This document shows, one piece after another, positions 23,649 through 34,745 of a stretch of 64,000 nt of DNA. Position 1 is the stretch's first letter. Each line of letters begins with the position of its first letter. The notes under the pieces are model-generated. The model saw only the letters and a list, made by a program, of their open reading frames with translations. It did not search any database and was not told the DNA's origin. This stretch comes from Dichetophora obliterata (Eukaryota; Arthropoda; Insecta; Diptera; Sciomyzidae), in contig OY986435.1 of assembly GCA_963920525.1 (NCBI GenBank), positions 97,844,615 to 97,908,614 on the forward strand, read 5' to 3'. The position numbers were made by a program, and so were the translations under genes.

Positions 23649-24395
23649 TGTTCGAGTTCCAAAAAAAACACTCACAAGGTTTTTATTATAATAATAATAT
23701 TTTGCATTGAGTGTATGTAGAATAACAAAATAACTTGCTTCGCTAATCGAATGTTGTTGTTGCCATCATGCACAAGTTTTGTTTTCGTACTCATCTGCAC
23801 CTGCAAATAATATTTTGTACTGACCTTCAAATATTTCATCACATTTGTAGCAATAAGCAACTAATCACGCCACTTTTCGGTAAAATTCTTTTACTTCATC
23901 ATCATCTTCGACACCACCACCAACACCACCACCCCCACCTCCACACTTCATCGTCGACTCCATGCATGGAAAAAACAAGTTCACATTGTCGTACCAACAA
24001 CAACAACCACCTGCTCTTTGTCATCGCTTAGGTCACATTTTTGGATAATCAACAACAACAACAACAACAACACACATCGTTCACCGCTAAGCAAGTAGTA
24101 ATGGAAAAGTACGTGCATAAAAAATGCAATTGGTGGCGCGACGTTTCTCCCCATATAATTGTTTTCGCTGCTGCTAGGGTCGCATCAGCATCACTAAAAA
24201 CTACCTACTCACTTCTCGCTTTATCTTCGCACGGAACAGCCAACATTTCTTACTGCAGCAAATAAAACTATAAAATCATTAGAGTTGAATTAGAGTTAAT
24301 AAAATTAATTTACATAGAAAGTTTTTCTTTTTGCTTTTTTCTTAATTTTGGCTGCGATTAATAAAGGAACCAAAAAAGGCTTTGGCTCCTCACCA
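23649..24395 (+). repeat. BEL/Pao LTR, copy 3 (3')
   Basis: The 3' end of the dimer. Identity with the other LTRs stops at CTCACCA, followed by the target duplication TACGT at 24396-24400. Confidence 0.93.
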
Positions 24396-24400
24396 TACGT

Positions 24401-25708
24401 ATTTACATTTAATTTAATTTTAATTAACTTTTTTCTACTGTAATTTAGTTTGTAATTTCTTGTCTTCACAAAATATAATATACTAGCAAATATCCGTTGC
24501 TTCGCCTGCGATAAAAATGTTATATACCATGTAAAAATTTGAAATCTTAAAATTAAAATATTTTTGTATCTTCAAATGCAAAATATAAAAATATTTGTGT
24601 AGTTAATAATAAATATAACGGTAAATGTAGAATAAATATAACGGCAGATTTTCTTTAGAATTAGAATGAGAAAAAACCGATTGAAATTTCGGTTTTTTCA
24701 TTTACAAGCCAGCATCTCGGCCATTTTCATATTGATGTTCTTCAAATTTCCTTTGTCTGAATGGTCAATTAAACGACAAATTATAAAAAATTGACCTTTA
24801 CTTCACCAATTCAATTATTTATATTGTTTTCACAAAACCTTTAAAATATGCAATTTGTGCTCCAAAAATAGGCCAAAAGTTTTTTTTAATATCCATTTCC
24901 CTCACTCTTTCATAGTATCACTTATCTGAAAATATTGCTTAATTCTGACACAAAATTCAGTAAGCAGTTTCTATCATTTAAAATCATGGGCTACCACCCC
25001 ATTTGTGAATATAAGTTTATTTTTTCAAAATATTATTATATTTTTTACTGTGTTCTATAGCTTAAAAAATAATTTTTGTGAAAAAATTTCAAATATTGCA
25101 AGCTACGTTATCAAATTTGAGTCTTATACTACGTCAACATTGGGTCAAAGGAATCATTTCAGCCCATTCATCTAAATGAGAAACGAAGTCATTTCATTTC
25201 TCATACAAATTCTCAGTTGCTATTCAACTCATTTAAAACAATTGAATGAGATTGGATACGTTCTTACAACTTATTACAAACTGTTTCGGACGCATTCAAT
25301 GGATAATGTATAAAAAAAAAAATACCGAACACACTAAAAACAAAGGAAAACGTCAAACATCAATTCATTTTATACACGTATATCATCATCAATATCAACC
25401 AGTAAAAACAAAACAAAGAAGCAGTTGTCAAACGAAATGAGATACTTTCGCAAAAATAAACCAATGTAAGCACTTTTGAATGACTAATTCCAAATGAGTC
25501 GTTTAGCCTTAATTAAACGTAGTATTTATACCTATATAGACATATATATATATATACCTATATTTATATATAGACCAAATCCGTTTGAAATATAGCATTT
25601 TCATTGATTTTTCAGCGGTTAAGTGGCTTAGTGGTTCAGTGGCTCTCGCGTGATTGTCAAACATCCGTGCAGTATCACAACGCTTTAAATAGTATAGATA
25701 GATAGATA
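24401..25708. other. AT-rich noncoding stretch
   Basis: No gene recognised. Near 24483, TACTAGCAAATATCCGTTGC followed by TTCGCCTGCG resembles the edge of a widespread insect interspersed repeat, but the other edge was not found. 25540-25575 is TA-rich, and a GATA run at about 25693-25709 borders the next element. Confidence 0.45.
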
Positions 25709-25950
25709 ATACCCTCCAGGAAATGTGAGCATTCCCGGATGCAACCAGGAAACATTCCATGGAATTGCTTCGGTGCACACTCCATTGCTTTTTTTACATA
25801 GCATGTCATTAGAGGGAAACATTCCTCTCCACTGTGTTAAAAGTCAAGTGGAAACATTCCTCTCCGCTGTCTTAAAAGGTGAATTAGAAGCAGTCCTCTC
25901 TCCTGTTCTGAAAATTAATGCCGAAACATTCCTCTCACTTGCTTTGAAAA

Positions 25951-26019
25951 TGCTCGGCCAGGACTCGAACCCGGGACCCTTGAGCGACAGTCAAGCGCGC
26001 TACCACTAGACTATCGAAT
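25951..26019 (-). pseudogene. tRNA-Asp(GTC)-like sequence
   Basis: Read on the minus strand, it has an A box (TAGTCTAGTGG, complement of 26003-26013) and a B box (GGTTCGAGTCC, complement of 25961-25971). The anticodon arm has a CTTGA/TCAAG stem and loop CTGTCGC, placing GTC (Asp) as anticodon. The acceptor stem pairs poorly, so it is more likely a tRNA-derived repeat or pseudogene than a working tRNA. Confidence 0.7.
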
Positions 26020-26110
26020 TCTATAATAAGCGGCTAGGAAAAAATGATATTAATATTATCTTTTGTCATTGCTTGACAATAAGTAAAAGTTTCCCCATGC
26101 ATTTTTAAAG

Positions 26111-26336
26111 AAGCGGTTTGGAAACAACATAAATTCAAAACTTCCAATATAATTTCAAAAGATATGATGGGGAATGTTTATTCATCACTTCCATATGTAA
26201 GTCTTCCAATTTATACAATTAGGAAGCGGTTTGGAAACAACATAAATATAAAACTACCCTTAAGCTTCCAAAAGATACGGTGGAGAATGTTTCTTTATCA
26301 CATTTAGATGGAAGTCTTCCGATTTTTCCTGGAGGG
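26111..26336. repeat. Two tandem copies of a 113-bp block
   Basis: 26111-26223 and 26224-26336 both begin AAGCGGTTTGGAAACAACAT and both include GGAATGTTT or GAGAATGTTT and a GTCTTCC motif. Copies are clearly diverged. The second ends at the right terminus of the TIR element. Confidence 0.7.
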
Positions 26337-26341
26337 TATAG

Positions 26342-27526
26342 ATAGACTAACACAATCTCAAGTCGGGAAAAGTTAACTATCAAGGCTGCAAAACATAATT
26401 TATGCTTACAACTGAATTCTGGCAACTCCCCTCAAAACATTTGCAAAGAAGATTAATCAACACTGTATGAAAGCAATAATCTCCCTGAAAGCAATTACAC
26501 AACTGTCTAATTGTCACAACTAGCTGTCGTGGTATATTGAGAGAAGCTCTCGCGGCAAAAACAGTAAACCTTTTTTTGCTGCTGTGTTGTGCTGCTTGTT
26601 GAATGTAAGCAACAAATAAAATATGTGAATTTTGTAATAATTAAAGAATAGACTTTTCGAAAAACTTAGTAAGCTTTGACACTAGAAATTAGCAAAGGAA
26701 TTGACTAAACAAAGAATTATCAAAATTATAAAATTGTAATCAAAGAATTAATACAAAGAATTTTCATTTTGTTTTATTCAACACGAATAAAAAGTTTTTG
26801 AAAGATTTATAATTTTCTAAAATCATGTTTTAAAATAAGTAGTTTTTTGATTATACAGTGTTCCAATAATTTTAGTTTAAGGATTTTACTAATAAATTTC
26901 CTGACACCACATCTTGCAGTACTTTCTTAGCAAAACCTATTAACTAATGCACATACACTTTAAAATAATTAAAGTTTAATTAATTAACTAATTAATTAAT
27001 TAGTTAAATAATAATTAAAATAATTAAAGTTTAATAGTAATTCTCATTTTTACCGCTGCCGGTCAAAATAAAATTTGCAAGAAACAAATAATTTTCGCAG
27101 CTGTCAGCATCTGTCAGTTTTTGTTCCAGCTTGAAAATATTTGTTTTTTAACTATTCGTCGACATTTTTACATGTCCGTCTGTTTACCTGTATTCTGCAT
27201 TATCCGTCTGTCGGTATGTTTGCTTTTGACAGTCCGTCCACTACACATTTAATTAATTTGCAATATAAATCAGGGCATAAAAAAAATTACCAAAAGTCTT
27301 ATAAGATTTCTGCAAAAAGCAGTTTACTGCGTAGGGTAGATGTCATCAGTGGTTAAGCGGCCATGCAGGAATAAATGTAATTCAGAATTGTGTATAGGTT
27401 TTGGAGGCATCGCAGCTACATTGGCTAGCAGGGCTACAAAATTAATCAATATTTTCTATGTTGTTGAAATGGAATTTTAAATGTATTTACGGTGAAATTT
27501 ATAAAAATTTTTATTTATTAAAGTTT
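26342..27526. other. AT-rich noncoding stretch
   Basis: No gene or element recognised. 26980-27005 is a simple AATT-rich run (TTAATTAACTAATTAATTAA type). Confidence 0.5.
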
Positions 27527-28193
27527 TTTCTAAATGACCTTGTTAATTATTATGTTGATTTTATATGATTTAAATACAAATTCTAAATGTTTGATAGTTT
27601 AAATCATACTTGATTTTAAATACAAATTCGAGTTGTTTGATAGTTTAAAATCGTTTATTGATCTTAAGGTCAAAGTTAGAACAATTAATTGTACTAACGA
27701 ATCTTTCCAAAGAAACAACAACAATAAAGTTTTTATTCAATATTACAAGGAAAAAATCACTAGCTGATTTTATTGCAATTTCGGCCGTGCTAAAGGCTTC
27801 ATCAGAAATCTTTGTGATATCCGTGCAATAACATAAGCATAAAGACTAAAGTAAAGCAAAAATACAACAACAAGTGTGAGCATGTGAAATGGGAGAAAAA
27901 CTGAGAAATTGACACTTCAAATCTCATCGCCTCTGTGGTGCAGTGCGCTAGTGCGCGCTTGTACGGGTATCACAAAGATTACTGATGAAGCCTTAAGCAT
28001 GGCCGAAATTGCAATAAAATCAGCTAGTGATTTTTTCCTTTTCATATTGAAAAAACTTTGCTGTTGTTGTTGTTTTTTTAGAAAGATTCGTTAAAACAAT
28101 TAATTGTGCTAACTTTGACCTTAAGCTCAATAAACGATTTTAATCTATCAAACAACTAGAATTTGTATTTAAAATCAAGTATGATTTAAACTA
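27527..28193. mobile_element. Diverged foldback related to the 7577-10136 array
   Basis: Left part 27527 to about 27828 matches the start of the 566-bp unit. From there the sequence runs in the opposite orientation to about 28193. It shares ATTAAAGTTTTTTCTAAATG, the CAA run, the central palindrome region (mutated here) and the A-box-like TGGTGCAGTGCGCTAGTGCG. It lacks the middle of the unit, and divergence is well above that within the array, so it is an older member of the family. Confidence 0.75.
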
Positions 28194-28559
28194 AAATCAA
28201 AATAATTTTTTATTTATAACAAATACTTTTGAAAGTCTGCAATATTTTGAATTAGCACACAAAAGTGATTTTAGACATATATCAAATAGAAACTCATCAA
28301 AATCTTTAAAAATTTATATATTTTATTTTGAGGCGGCATCCCTGAAAGTGAAGAGCATCAGTCAATGATTTTATTTACAAATTGCGTGAAAAAAACCTTA
28401 CAAGTGAAAAAAATTATAACAAAATCAATATTATTAAAAACGGACGCAACAAATTTAATTATTGACGCTGCGAATACTGTACACATAGTATATAAGTGCT
28501 ACTTATATTTAGAAGCAATTCGAAATGAACGGACAGGAACACTTCAGGATTCTATGCAG
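28194..28559. other. Noncoding stretch before the transposase remnant
   Basis: AT-rich, with one open frame (28365-28577) that has no recognisable domain. Its last codons overlap the start of the Harbinger-like remnant in another frame. Confidence 0.4.
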
Positions 28560-29550
28560 CGTCATTTGAAAACTTAAAAAATTATCCAGAGCAGTTCCGC
28601 ATAGCCACGCGAATGTCTCTGCCAGGAAAGATTGGAGAAATTCTCTAACGGAACATATTCCTGAAAAATGCCGTTTGCTTTTAACACTTATGTAATTTAA
28701 ATCTCTATATAATTGACAACAGATAAGAATTTTTATTAATATTTCATTAATGGATCTACCAGGCAGCAGCTTTCTTTGACTTTTAAAATGTCAGTTTCGG
28801 CCGTGAGAGTCATAACCCTGGAAACAGGCCGTATCATTTGGGAAACCCTTAGCCCAATTTATATGTCTACGCCAAACTTTAGTGAACGGAAGCGTATAGG
28901 TGAGGATTTTAAGAACATGTGGAATTTGCCGAATTGTGGGGGGTCATAGATGGAAAGCATATAGTAATCACATTTCCACCGAAATCTGGTTAAAATTTCT
29001 ATAACTACAAAGGTACACATTTTACTACTTTATATTTCGTAAGATTAATAAAAATATAATTGTTTTTATAGGACAGTACATTATAGTTTTGCTTGGTGTT
29101 TGCGATGCAAACTATACATTTGTAGTGGTTGACTTTGGGGCTTTTGGCAGTCAGAGTGATGGTGGGATTCTTTCTCATTCGGAGTTTGGAAGAAGGCTTT
29201 TCCACAATAATTTGGACTTTGTAGCAGAATGTCTGTTACCTGATAGTGATATAAACTTCCCACATTATATTGTTGGTGATGCTGCCTTTCCTCTGAGAAA
29301 GAATATAATGCGACTTTATCCAGGCCTTTTACTGGACGAGCAGAAGAAGAACTACAATAGGCGACTCTGCAGAGCAAGACGAGTTATCGAGAATGCTTTT
29401 GGCATTCTTGCAGCATGGTGGCGAATATTCCACACAACAATAAACATGGACCCAGACTCCGCAGTTAAAATAGTAAACTCGACAGTTGTCCTTCAAAATT
29501 ATTTCAAAATGACTGCTCATATTTTCTTCCCGACTACACCGACGGCGTGA
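28560..29550 (+). pseudogene. PIF/Harbinger transposase (HARBI1-like) remnant with intron
   Basis: A DDE transposase of the PIF/Harbinger superfamily, which would cut and reinsert its element. Visible in order: N-terminal NYPEQFRIATRMS (about 28585), ETGRIIWETLSPIY (about 28830), the first Asp in IDGKHIVI (28949), NYK before a 59-bp GT-AG intron (29013-29071), VLLGVCDANY after it, the second Asp in VGDAAFPL (about 29275) and the Glu in RRVIENAFG (about 29385). The frame closes at 29550. Damage: a frameshift in a G run at about 28940, a TAA in frame at 28991 and an upstream stop near 28647. The 153-codon frame at 29089-29550 is only the last part. No TIRs were located. Confidence 0.85.
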
Positions 29551-30430
29551 ATTCGAATGAAAATGTGAATAAATTTGTCCAAGATGTTCGCTAAGGTATT
29601 CTTACGTCCGTTGTATAGGCATTTATTTTGGATTGATATATTGTCCAGTCTTGCTCAAGTTTGCTTCACATTACTTTCCGGTGAGATTTTCTGGCCTCTG
29701 ATCGGTTCTTTTTGAGGTCGCCGGTCCACCAACTCGCAATTGTAGTGCTGTGACTCACAACGAGGTGTTCCCCAGAATTTTGTCGTTGTGTTAATAGCCA
29801 GGTGCTGTCAATGAAATCTGATCCACTGCAACAACAACTGGGCGATCAGTTTTCATTTTATTTGAAGACTATAAAATAAAGCCAACAATTTACTTCTGCT
29901 GACAGTGCATTTCCGCATGAGCCGACCAAAGCAGAGGTAAATTGGTTTAAATAACATTTTATTGCTGTAATTAACATGCATACATTTTGGCTATGCGATT
30001 AACGTAGAGGTAGAATAATTTAATTTATATTTTATTGTTGTTTTCAGTTCAGCTGGAAATATGACCCAATAAGAATGTTATTATAGTACTTAAGAATGTA
30101 ATAGTGAAAATAATAAATGATTATGAAACTAGAGCAAATTCTTGAGACAGATATTTAAAATAAGAATTAATTGTAAACTAGATTAAGAACTTAATACTGA
30201 TGATTAAAATAAGGCAAATTATTGTGCAAGATGTGGAAGACAATCTGGCACAAATGCTTATAAAATGATTGTTGTAACTTAAAAACCGATGTGTTAAGCT
30301 TAAGCAATATTTGAACAATAAAGATTGATGTGTAGAACGTTAACTGAAATGGCACAAGACCAAGTTTTTCTATAACCAGCAAGCAAGCAGGAGTTTTCCT
30401 TCGGAGTACATGTAAGTATAAATCCACTCT
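29551..30430. other. Noncoding stretch
   Basis: No gene recognised. It may include the 3' part of the Harbinger element, but no terminus was found. Confidence 0.45.
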
Positions 30431-30515
30431 TATGCCTGAATGCACCTTCGGGTGGCGGCACAGAAAGGTTTTTTTGAGTAGATGTCCATAGCGTTTTTTA
30501 GCGCTGAAAGAAACT
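30431..30515 (+). repeat. LTR-like fragment with covarying hairpin
   Basis: GCCTGAATGCACCTTCGGGT and the following bases match, with substitutions, part of the LTR of element A (46573-46650 and 61220-61297). Both have a hairpin with a TTCG loop and a downstream AGCGCT motif. It is probably a remnant of a related LTR. The stem differences compensate (see findings). Confidence 0.5.
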
Positions 30516-30544
30516 GTTAGGTAAGGCGTCGCTCGGCGACGACT

Positions 30545-31060
30545 AGTAACCTATACGTATCCTCTCAGAGAGAGGACAACAGTAGGTTTTCGACTTTAAG
30601 ACTTTGGGCAGAACTTCTTGAAAGCCTGGCTCATTTTTCTCGTTATTAACTCGACTGCATTGTCAATGGATGCATCGTTTTTGAGATATTCTTTGTCTAG
30701 GTCTGCAATATTTCTGCTGATTCAGACTGAATACCTCTCCCAGTTGGTTTTTAATGGGTTCCTTAATGATTTCCTTATGTGAGGATCGTATTCGATGGTA
30801 AAGAAGATCCTAAAGTGGTCGGAAAACGACTCCTTCTATGACACCTCCTAGTTATCGACTGTTGCCCGTTCTGAACTGCTCGCTCATGTTAGATCAATTA
30901 TCTCTTCCCTCACTCTATTTCGAAATGTTGGCCTATTGCCCCTTTTACATAGAATAAGGTCTAAGATAAGGATAAATTAAAAAATAGACTCACCCCTTTG
31001 TTGATGTTCGTGTTGCCCCATTGCGTTTGCATCACAACCGATGACCAGGAATGTCCTGCT
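30545..31060 (-). pseudogene. LINE endonuclease remnant (R1/Jockey side), antisense
   Basis: On the minus strand: LVIGCDANA (about 31052-31026), then INKG, LDLILCKRGNRPTFRNRVREEI (to about 30900) and SFSDHFRI (about 30820). This is the order of the C-terminal half of an APE-type endonuclease from an R1/Jockey-type LINE. Several frameshifts and stops are present, and about seven bases seem missing after CDANA. It looks unrelated to the better-kept LINE downstream. Confidence 0.75.
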
Positions 31061-31401
31061 GGACTGCTAGACTGCTCCAGAGAAGAGAAGAATTTTCCCT
31101 TCGCTGTCGTGACTTTTGCGTGACCTGACCAGCTTCCACTCTTGAATTCTGGTGTCTTTATTCTACGCCGCCAAAAGTTTCTGGATGGATACATCCTCAT
31201 GCGTTTTTTTATTTTTATTTTAAAAATCCAACACTTGAATTGTCAAAACATACAAAATCCACTTTTCTGTCTCTTTCACTCATTCACAAGTTTGACCGCT
31301 TTAGCGAACGACCTCGACGTCATGTTCACCTTGGTTTCTTACACCATGAACCGACGCACAGTGGGAGGACTTCAAGGACACAAGTTTTGGCCATAAATAC
31401 T

Positions 31402-31656
31402 AAAAATAAACCTACAGCTTTGAAATTTGGTATGAGTTTATATGCAATGTATATAAGTTTGGATCAAATCCGCTCACAGACACGCCCACCTTCCATACGA
31501 TTTTTTTTTAAATAGTAAAAATAAACCTCAAAGTATTAAATCCGCCCACAGACACGACCACCTTCCACGCGAATTTTTAGTAAAAATAGTAAAAATAAAC
31601 CTAGAGCTTTGAAATTTGTTATGAGTGCTTTGTACAGTTACCTAAATATGAAATAT
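31402..31656. repeat. Interspersed repeat, left of the LINE insertion
   Basis: A phrase of the type AAAAATAAACCTACAGCTTT with CCGCCCACAGACACGCCCAC nearby occurs two to three times here in diverged form. It continues beyond the LINE at 35012. The family was not identified. Confidence 0.55.
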
Positions 31657-32757
31657 TTAGCGGTCATAGGCCTACCAGCTCCACAGGCGAAAAAACTGAT
31701 CAAAATCAGTGAAATCAAAGTTGGCTGGGTAATTTGCAGAGCCCGCGAGAAGGTAGCTCCAATCAGGTGCTTCAGATGCCTTGACTTTGGGCACACCGCA
31801 AGAAGCTGCAAAAGTACAGACCGAAGTGGATGCTGTATGAAATGCGGTACAGAAGGCCATAAGGCCAAGGATTGCGAAGCAAAGGCGAGCTGCTTTCTTT
31901 GCAAACCTAAAGAAGGCCAAGACTCCAACCACCGCGCCGGAAATCTGAAATGCCAGTCCGTTCAAGGAGCCAGCCAAACGGAGACGCAGATGAGAGTACT
32001 GCAGTTGAACCTCAACAACTGTGGCGCAGCACAGGACCTCCTCGGGCAAACCGTCAGAGACCAGGCCATTGACCTGGCTATACTGAGTGAACTTTACGCC
32101 GAAAAATCCGTAGGAGCATGGGCCTCGGACATTACCGGGAAAGCCGCCCTATGGTCTTGTGGAAGGGCTCCCTTCTATCTAAGGCTTCATACACGTGCAA
32201 ACGGTTTCGTCCGCGTGGAAGTAGATGGCATTCATGTCGTGAGTTGCTACCTAGCGCCAAGTCTGTCGATCCAGGAATACACGGAGATTCTAGACACGAT
32301 AGTCAGCGAAACGAGAGGCCTGAAACCACTCCTTATCGCTGGTGACTCTAACGCGTGGGCAGTTGACTGGGGAAGTCAAAAAACAAACCAACGTGGCTTT
32401 ATTTTCCTTGAAGCGTTTGCTCTACTAGACGTGGTGCTGCTCAATAATGGATCCCAAGCAACATTCAGCCGTGCGGGTGGAAGCTCCATCATCGACCTGA
32501 ATTTCGCCAGTAGCGAGTTAACTAGGCAAGCAGAGTGGCATGTTAGCAATCTGTACACGCACAGCGACCACCAAGCTATCATTTATAAGCTCAATGGTCG
32601 ACCGCGTAGCCGACACAGCATAAATACGGGAAATAAATGTTCGTACAGAGTCGAAACACTAGACGAGGACATTTTGAAAGTAATAATGGCCGATATGCAT
32701 CTGTCTGGCACGCCAAACCCTGGACCAAACAATGAAGAGCTTGCGATGCAGCGATGA
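31657..32757 (+). pseudogene. LINE ORF1 C-terminus fused in frame to ORF2 endonuclease
   Basis: About 31660-31930 encodes the nucleic-acid-binding end of an R1-type ORF1 with CCHC knuckles (CFRCLDFGHTARSC, CMKCGTEGHKAKDC, then CFLC). Without a stop, the same frame enters the APE endonuclease of ORF2, whose natural ATG is probably 31990 (MRVLQLNLNN). Endonuclease residues seen: the Asn in QLNLNN, Glu in ILSELY, Asp/Asn in GDSNAW and His in SDHQAI. The frame stops at 32757 owing to a frameshift, and the RT continues in another frame from 32754. The endonuclease would nick target DNA to start reverse transcription. Confidence 0.85.
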
Positions 32758-34745
32758 TCTCGAGGCGGTCTAGCAAGCGCAAGCAAGACCCGGTGTACTG
32801 GTGGACGGTGGAAATTGCTGAAGCACGCAGGAAATGCCTCGAAGCAAGGAGGATGTACTACCGCGCAAGAGGTTCATACAGCTTCAACGATCTCCGCGAA
32901 ACCTATCGAATGCTCAAGAAAGGCCTGAAAATAGCAATCCGTACGAGTAAGTGCCAATGCTTCCTACAGCTATGTGATGAGGCAGAAACCAATCCATGGG
33001 GTACTGCATACAGATTAGTTATGAAAAAACTGAAGTCGTTCAGGCGACCAGCACCTACGGACCCGCAGGTACTAAGTGCTATAGTTAGAACACTCTTTCC
33101 ACAGCAGCCAGCGGCCCAGCCGGTCGAGGAACACATCGAGCTACGGACCATATTGGCTGTAACTATAGAGGAGATTGTTAATGTAGTAAAAAACATAAAA
33201 AACGACAAGGCGCAAGGTCCTGATGGTATTCCGAACCGCGCACTGAAGATTGCGATTATGTCGCAGCCGCATCAGTTTGCCCAGCTTTTCAACGCGTGCC
33301 TTCTAGAGGGCATTTTCCCAGCGCAGTGGAAAACCCAGAAGTTAGTGCTCATACCGAAAGGCAGTTGCTCCACGGACGCCCCCTCAGACTACAGGCCGAT
33401 TTGCCTACTCGACACAATAGGCAAAGTCTTTGAGCGTGTGGTGTGCAACCGCCTGGAAAACGCGATCCAAGCCGGAGGAGGACTTTCGGCTCGACAATTT
33501 GGGTTTCGAAAGGCCCAATCAACGACGGACGCTATTAAGCTAGTTACAAGCACCGCGCAGGAAGCAATTGAGGGAGTGAGGGGAGCAAAGCAGTACTGTT
33601 TGGTGGCAACACTCGACGTAAAGAACGCTTTCAACTCAGCTAACTGGAGTCTGATTATGACAGCCCTCAGGAACTTTGGAGTACCACGATACCTCACGAA
33701 GATCGTGTCACACTATTTCAGTGAAAGAGTCCTGCTCTACGACACAGAAGAAGGCACGAAGACGTACAATGTCTCCGGTGGAGTCCCACAGGGGTCGGTT
33801 CTTGGCCCCCTGCTATGGAACGTCATGTACGATGGGGTTCTCAGGCTTGAGGTGCCAGCAGACGTCAAGATTGTTGGCTTTGCCGACGACCTTGCAGTTG
33901 TGGCGACAGCAAAACACCGTGAAGAAGCTGAGGCCCTCAGTAGTGTAACTATCGCTATGATTTGCGATTGGCTGCGAAGAGCGGGTCTTAGTCTAGCTGA
34001 ACATAAGACTGAGATGGTACTTATAAGTAGTCGGAAAAAACTAGAAACCACTAGCATCAGTATTCGTGGAACAGTAATTGAATCGAAGCCGTTCATTAAA
34101 TATCTCGGTGTAATGATCGATTCCAGACTGTCATTTAAGCAACATATGCAGTACGCACACAGGAAAGCATCCGAAGTATGTTTGGCGCTATCTAGAATAA
34201 TGCCGAACACAAGAGGCCCCAAACCAGCACGACGAACACTGCTCCTCAACGTAGTGCGATCTACTATGATGTATGGTGCGACTGTATGGTACACAGCGAT
34301 GAAAACGAAGTCCTACCGACACGGAGTAGAGTCAGTTTACAGACTTGGCGCAGTCAGGGTCTGCTGCAGCTTCAGAACGGTATCCGGAGATGCAGCACTG
34401 GTTCTAGCTAGCGCGATCCCTATTGACCTTCTCGTGGAAGAAGCGCTTCTCACAGCTGGTAGTGAAAGCACAACAGCTAATAAAAAACTCGCTAGAGAGA
34501 GAAGCTTGCAAAAATGGCAAGACCGCTGGGATTGTTCAGAGAAGGGTCGGTGGACGCACCAGCTCATTCCTAGCCTAACCGAGTGGTATGGCAGAGACAC
34601 CTCGGCCTGTCTCGGCGAAACGTTAACACAGCAAAATATGGTTTCTCTTATGCTAAACAGCGAAGAGAACTGGTCGATGGTTAGCACCCTGGCTAGAAAA
34701 ATAACCGAAGAGCTGCGAAGAGTTGAGCGCGCGCAAGATAGATGA
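32754..34745 (+). pseudogene. LINE ORF2 reverse transcriptase and C-terminal part
   Basis: 663 codons holding the RT of an R1-like LINE: QGPDGIPNRAL and DYRPICLLDTIGKVFE, then GFRKAQSTTDAI, LDVKNAFNSANW, GVPQGSVLGPLLW and the catalytic FADD (residues 376-379 from 32754). A C-terminal region lies beyond (TRGPKPARRTLL to the stop). The catalytic residues look intact. It is counted as broken because it is separated from its endonuclease by a frameshift at about 32755. The ATG at 32754 overlaps the upstream stop as ATGA and is unlikely to be a designed start. Confidence 0.85.

Larger units (their letters stand above)
13173..24395 (+). mobile_element. BEL/Pao retrotransposon tandem dimer with three LTRs and two internals
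   Basis: Three LTRs of 747 bp begin at 13173, 18411 and 23649, a spacing of exactly 5238. They enclose two internal regions whose encoded proteins are identical. LTRs begin TGTTCGAG and end CTCACCA. The 5-bp direct repeat TACGT lies only outside the outer LTRs (13168-13172 and 24396-24400), the length usual for BEL/Pao. So the whole array sits in one insertion site. The central LTR serves as 3' LTR of the first unit and 5' LTR of the second. Confidence 0.93.
25709..26341. mobile_element. TIR element of about 630 bp carrying a tRNA-like sequence
   Basis: Left end TACCCTCCAGGAAA and right end TTTCCTGGAGGGTA form matching inverted termini. The left flank is a GATA microsatellite, so the target duplication cannot be resolved. 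Inside are several copies of GAAACATTCCTCTCC (about 25817, 25850, 25922), a tRNA-Asp-like sequence on the minus strand and a 113-bp tandem duplication. No transposase frame was seen. Superfamily not assigned. Confidence 0.65.

Noticed and set aside
25951..26019. Working tRNA-Asp gene
   Set aside because: The acceptor stem pairs poorly and the sequence is inside a TIR element.
32754..32757. ATGA stop-start overlap between the two LINE frames as a reinitiation signal
   Set aside because: R1-type ORF2 is one polypeptide from endonuclease to RT. The overlap is best explained by a frameshift mutation.
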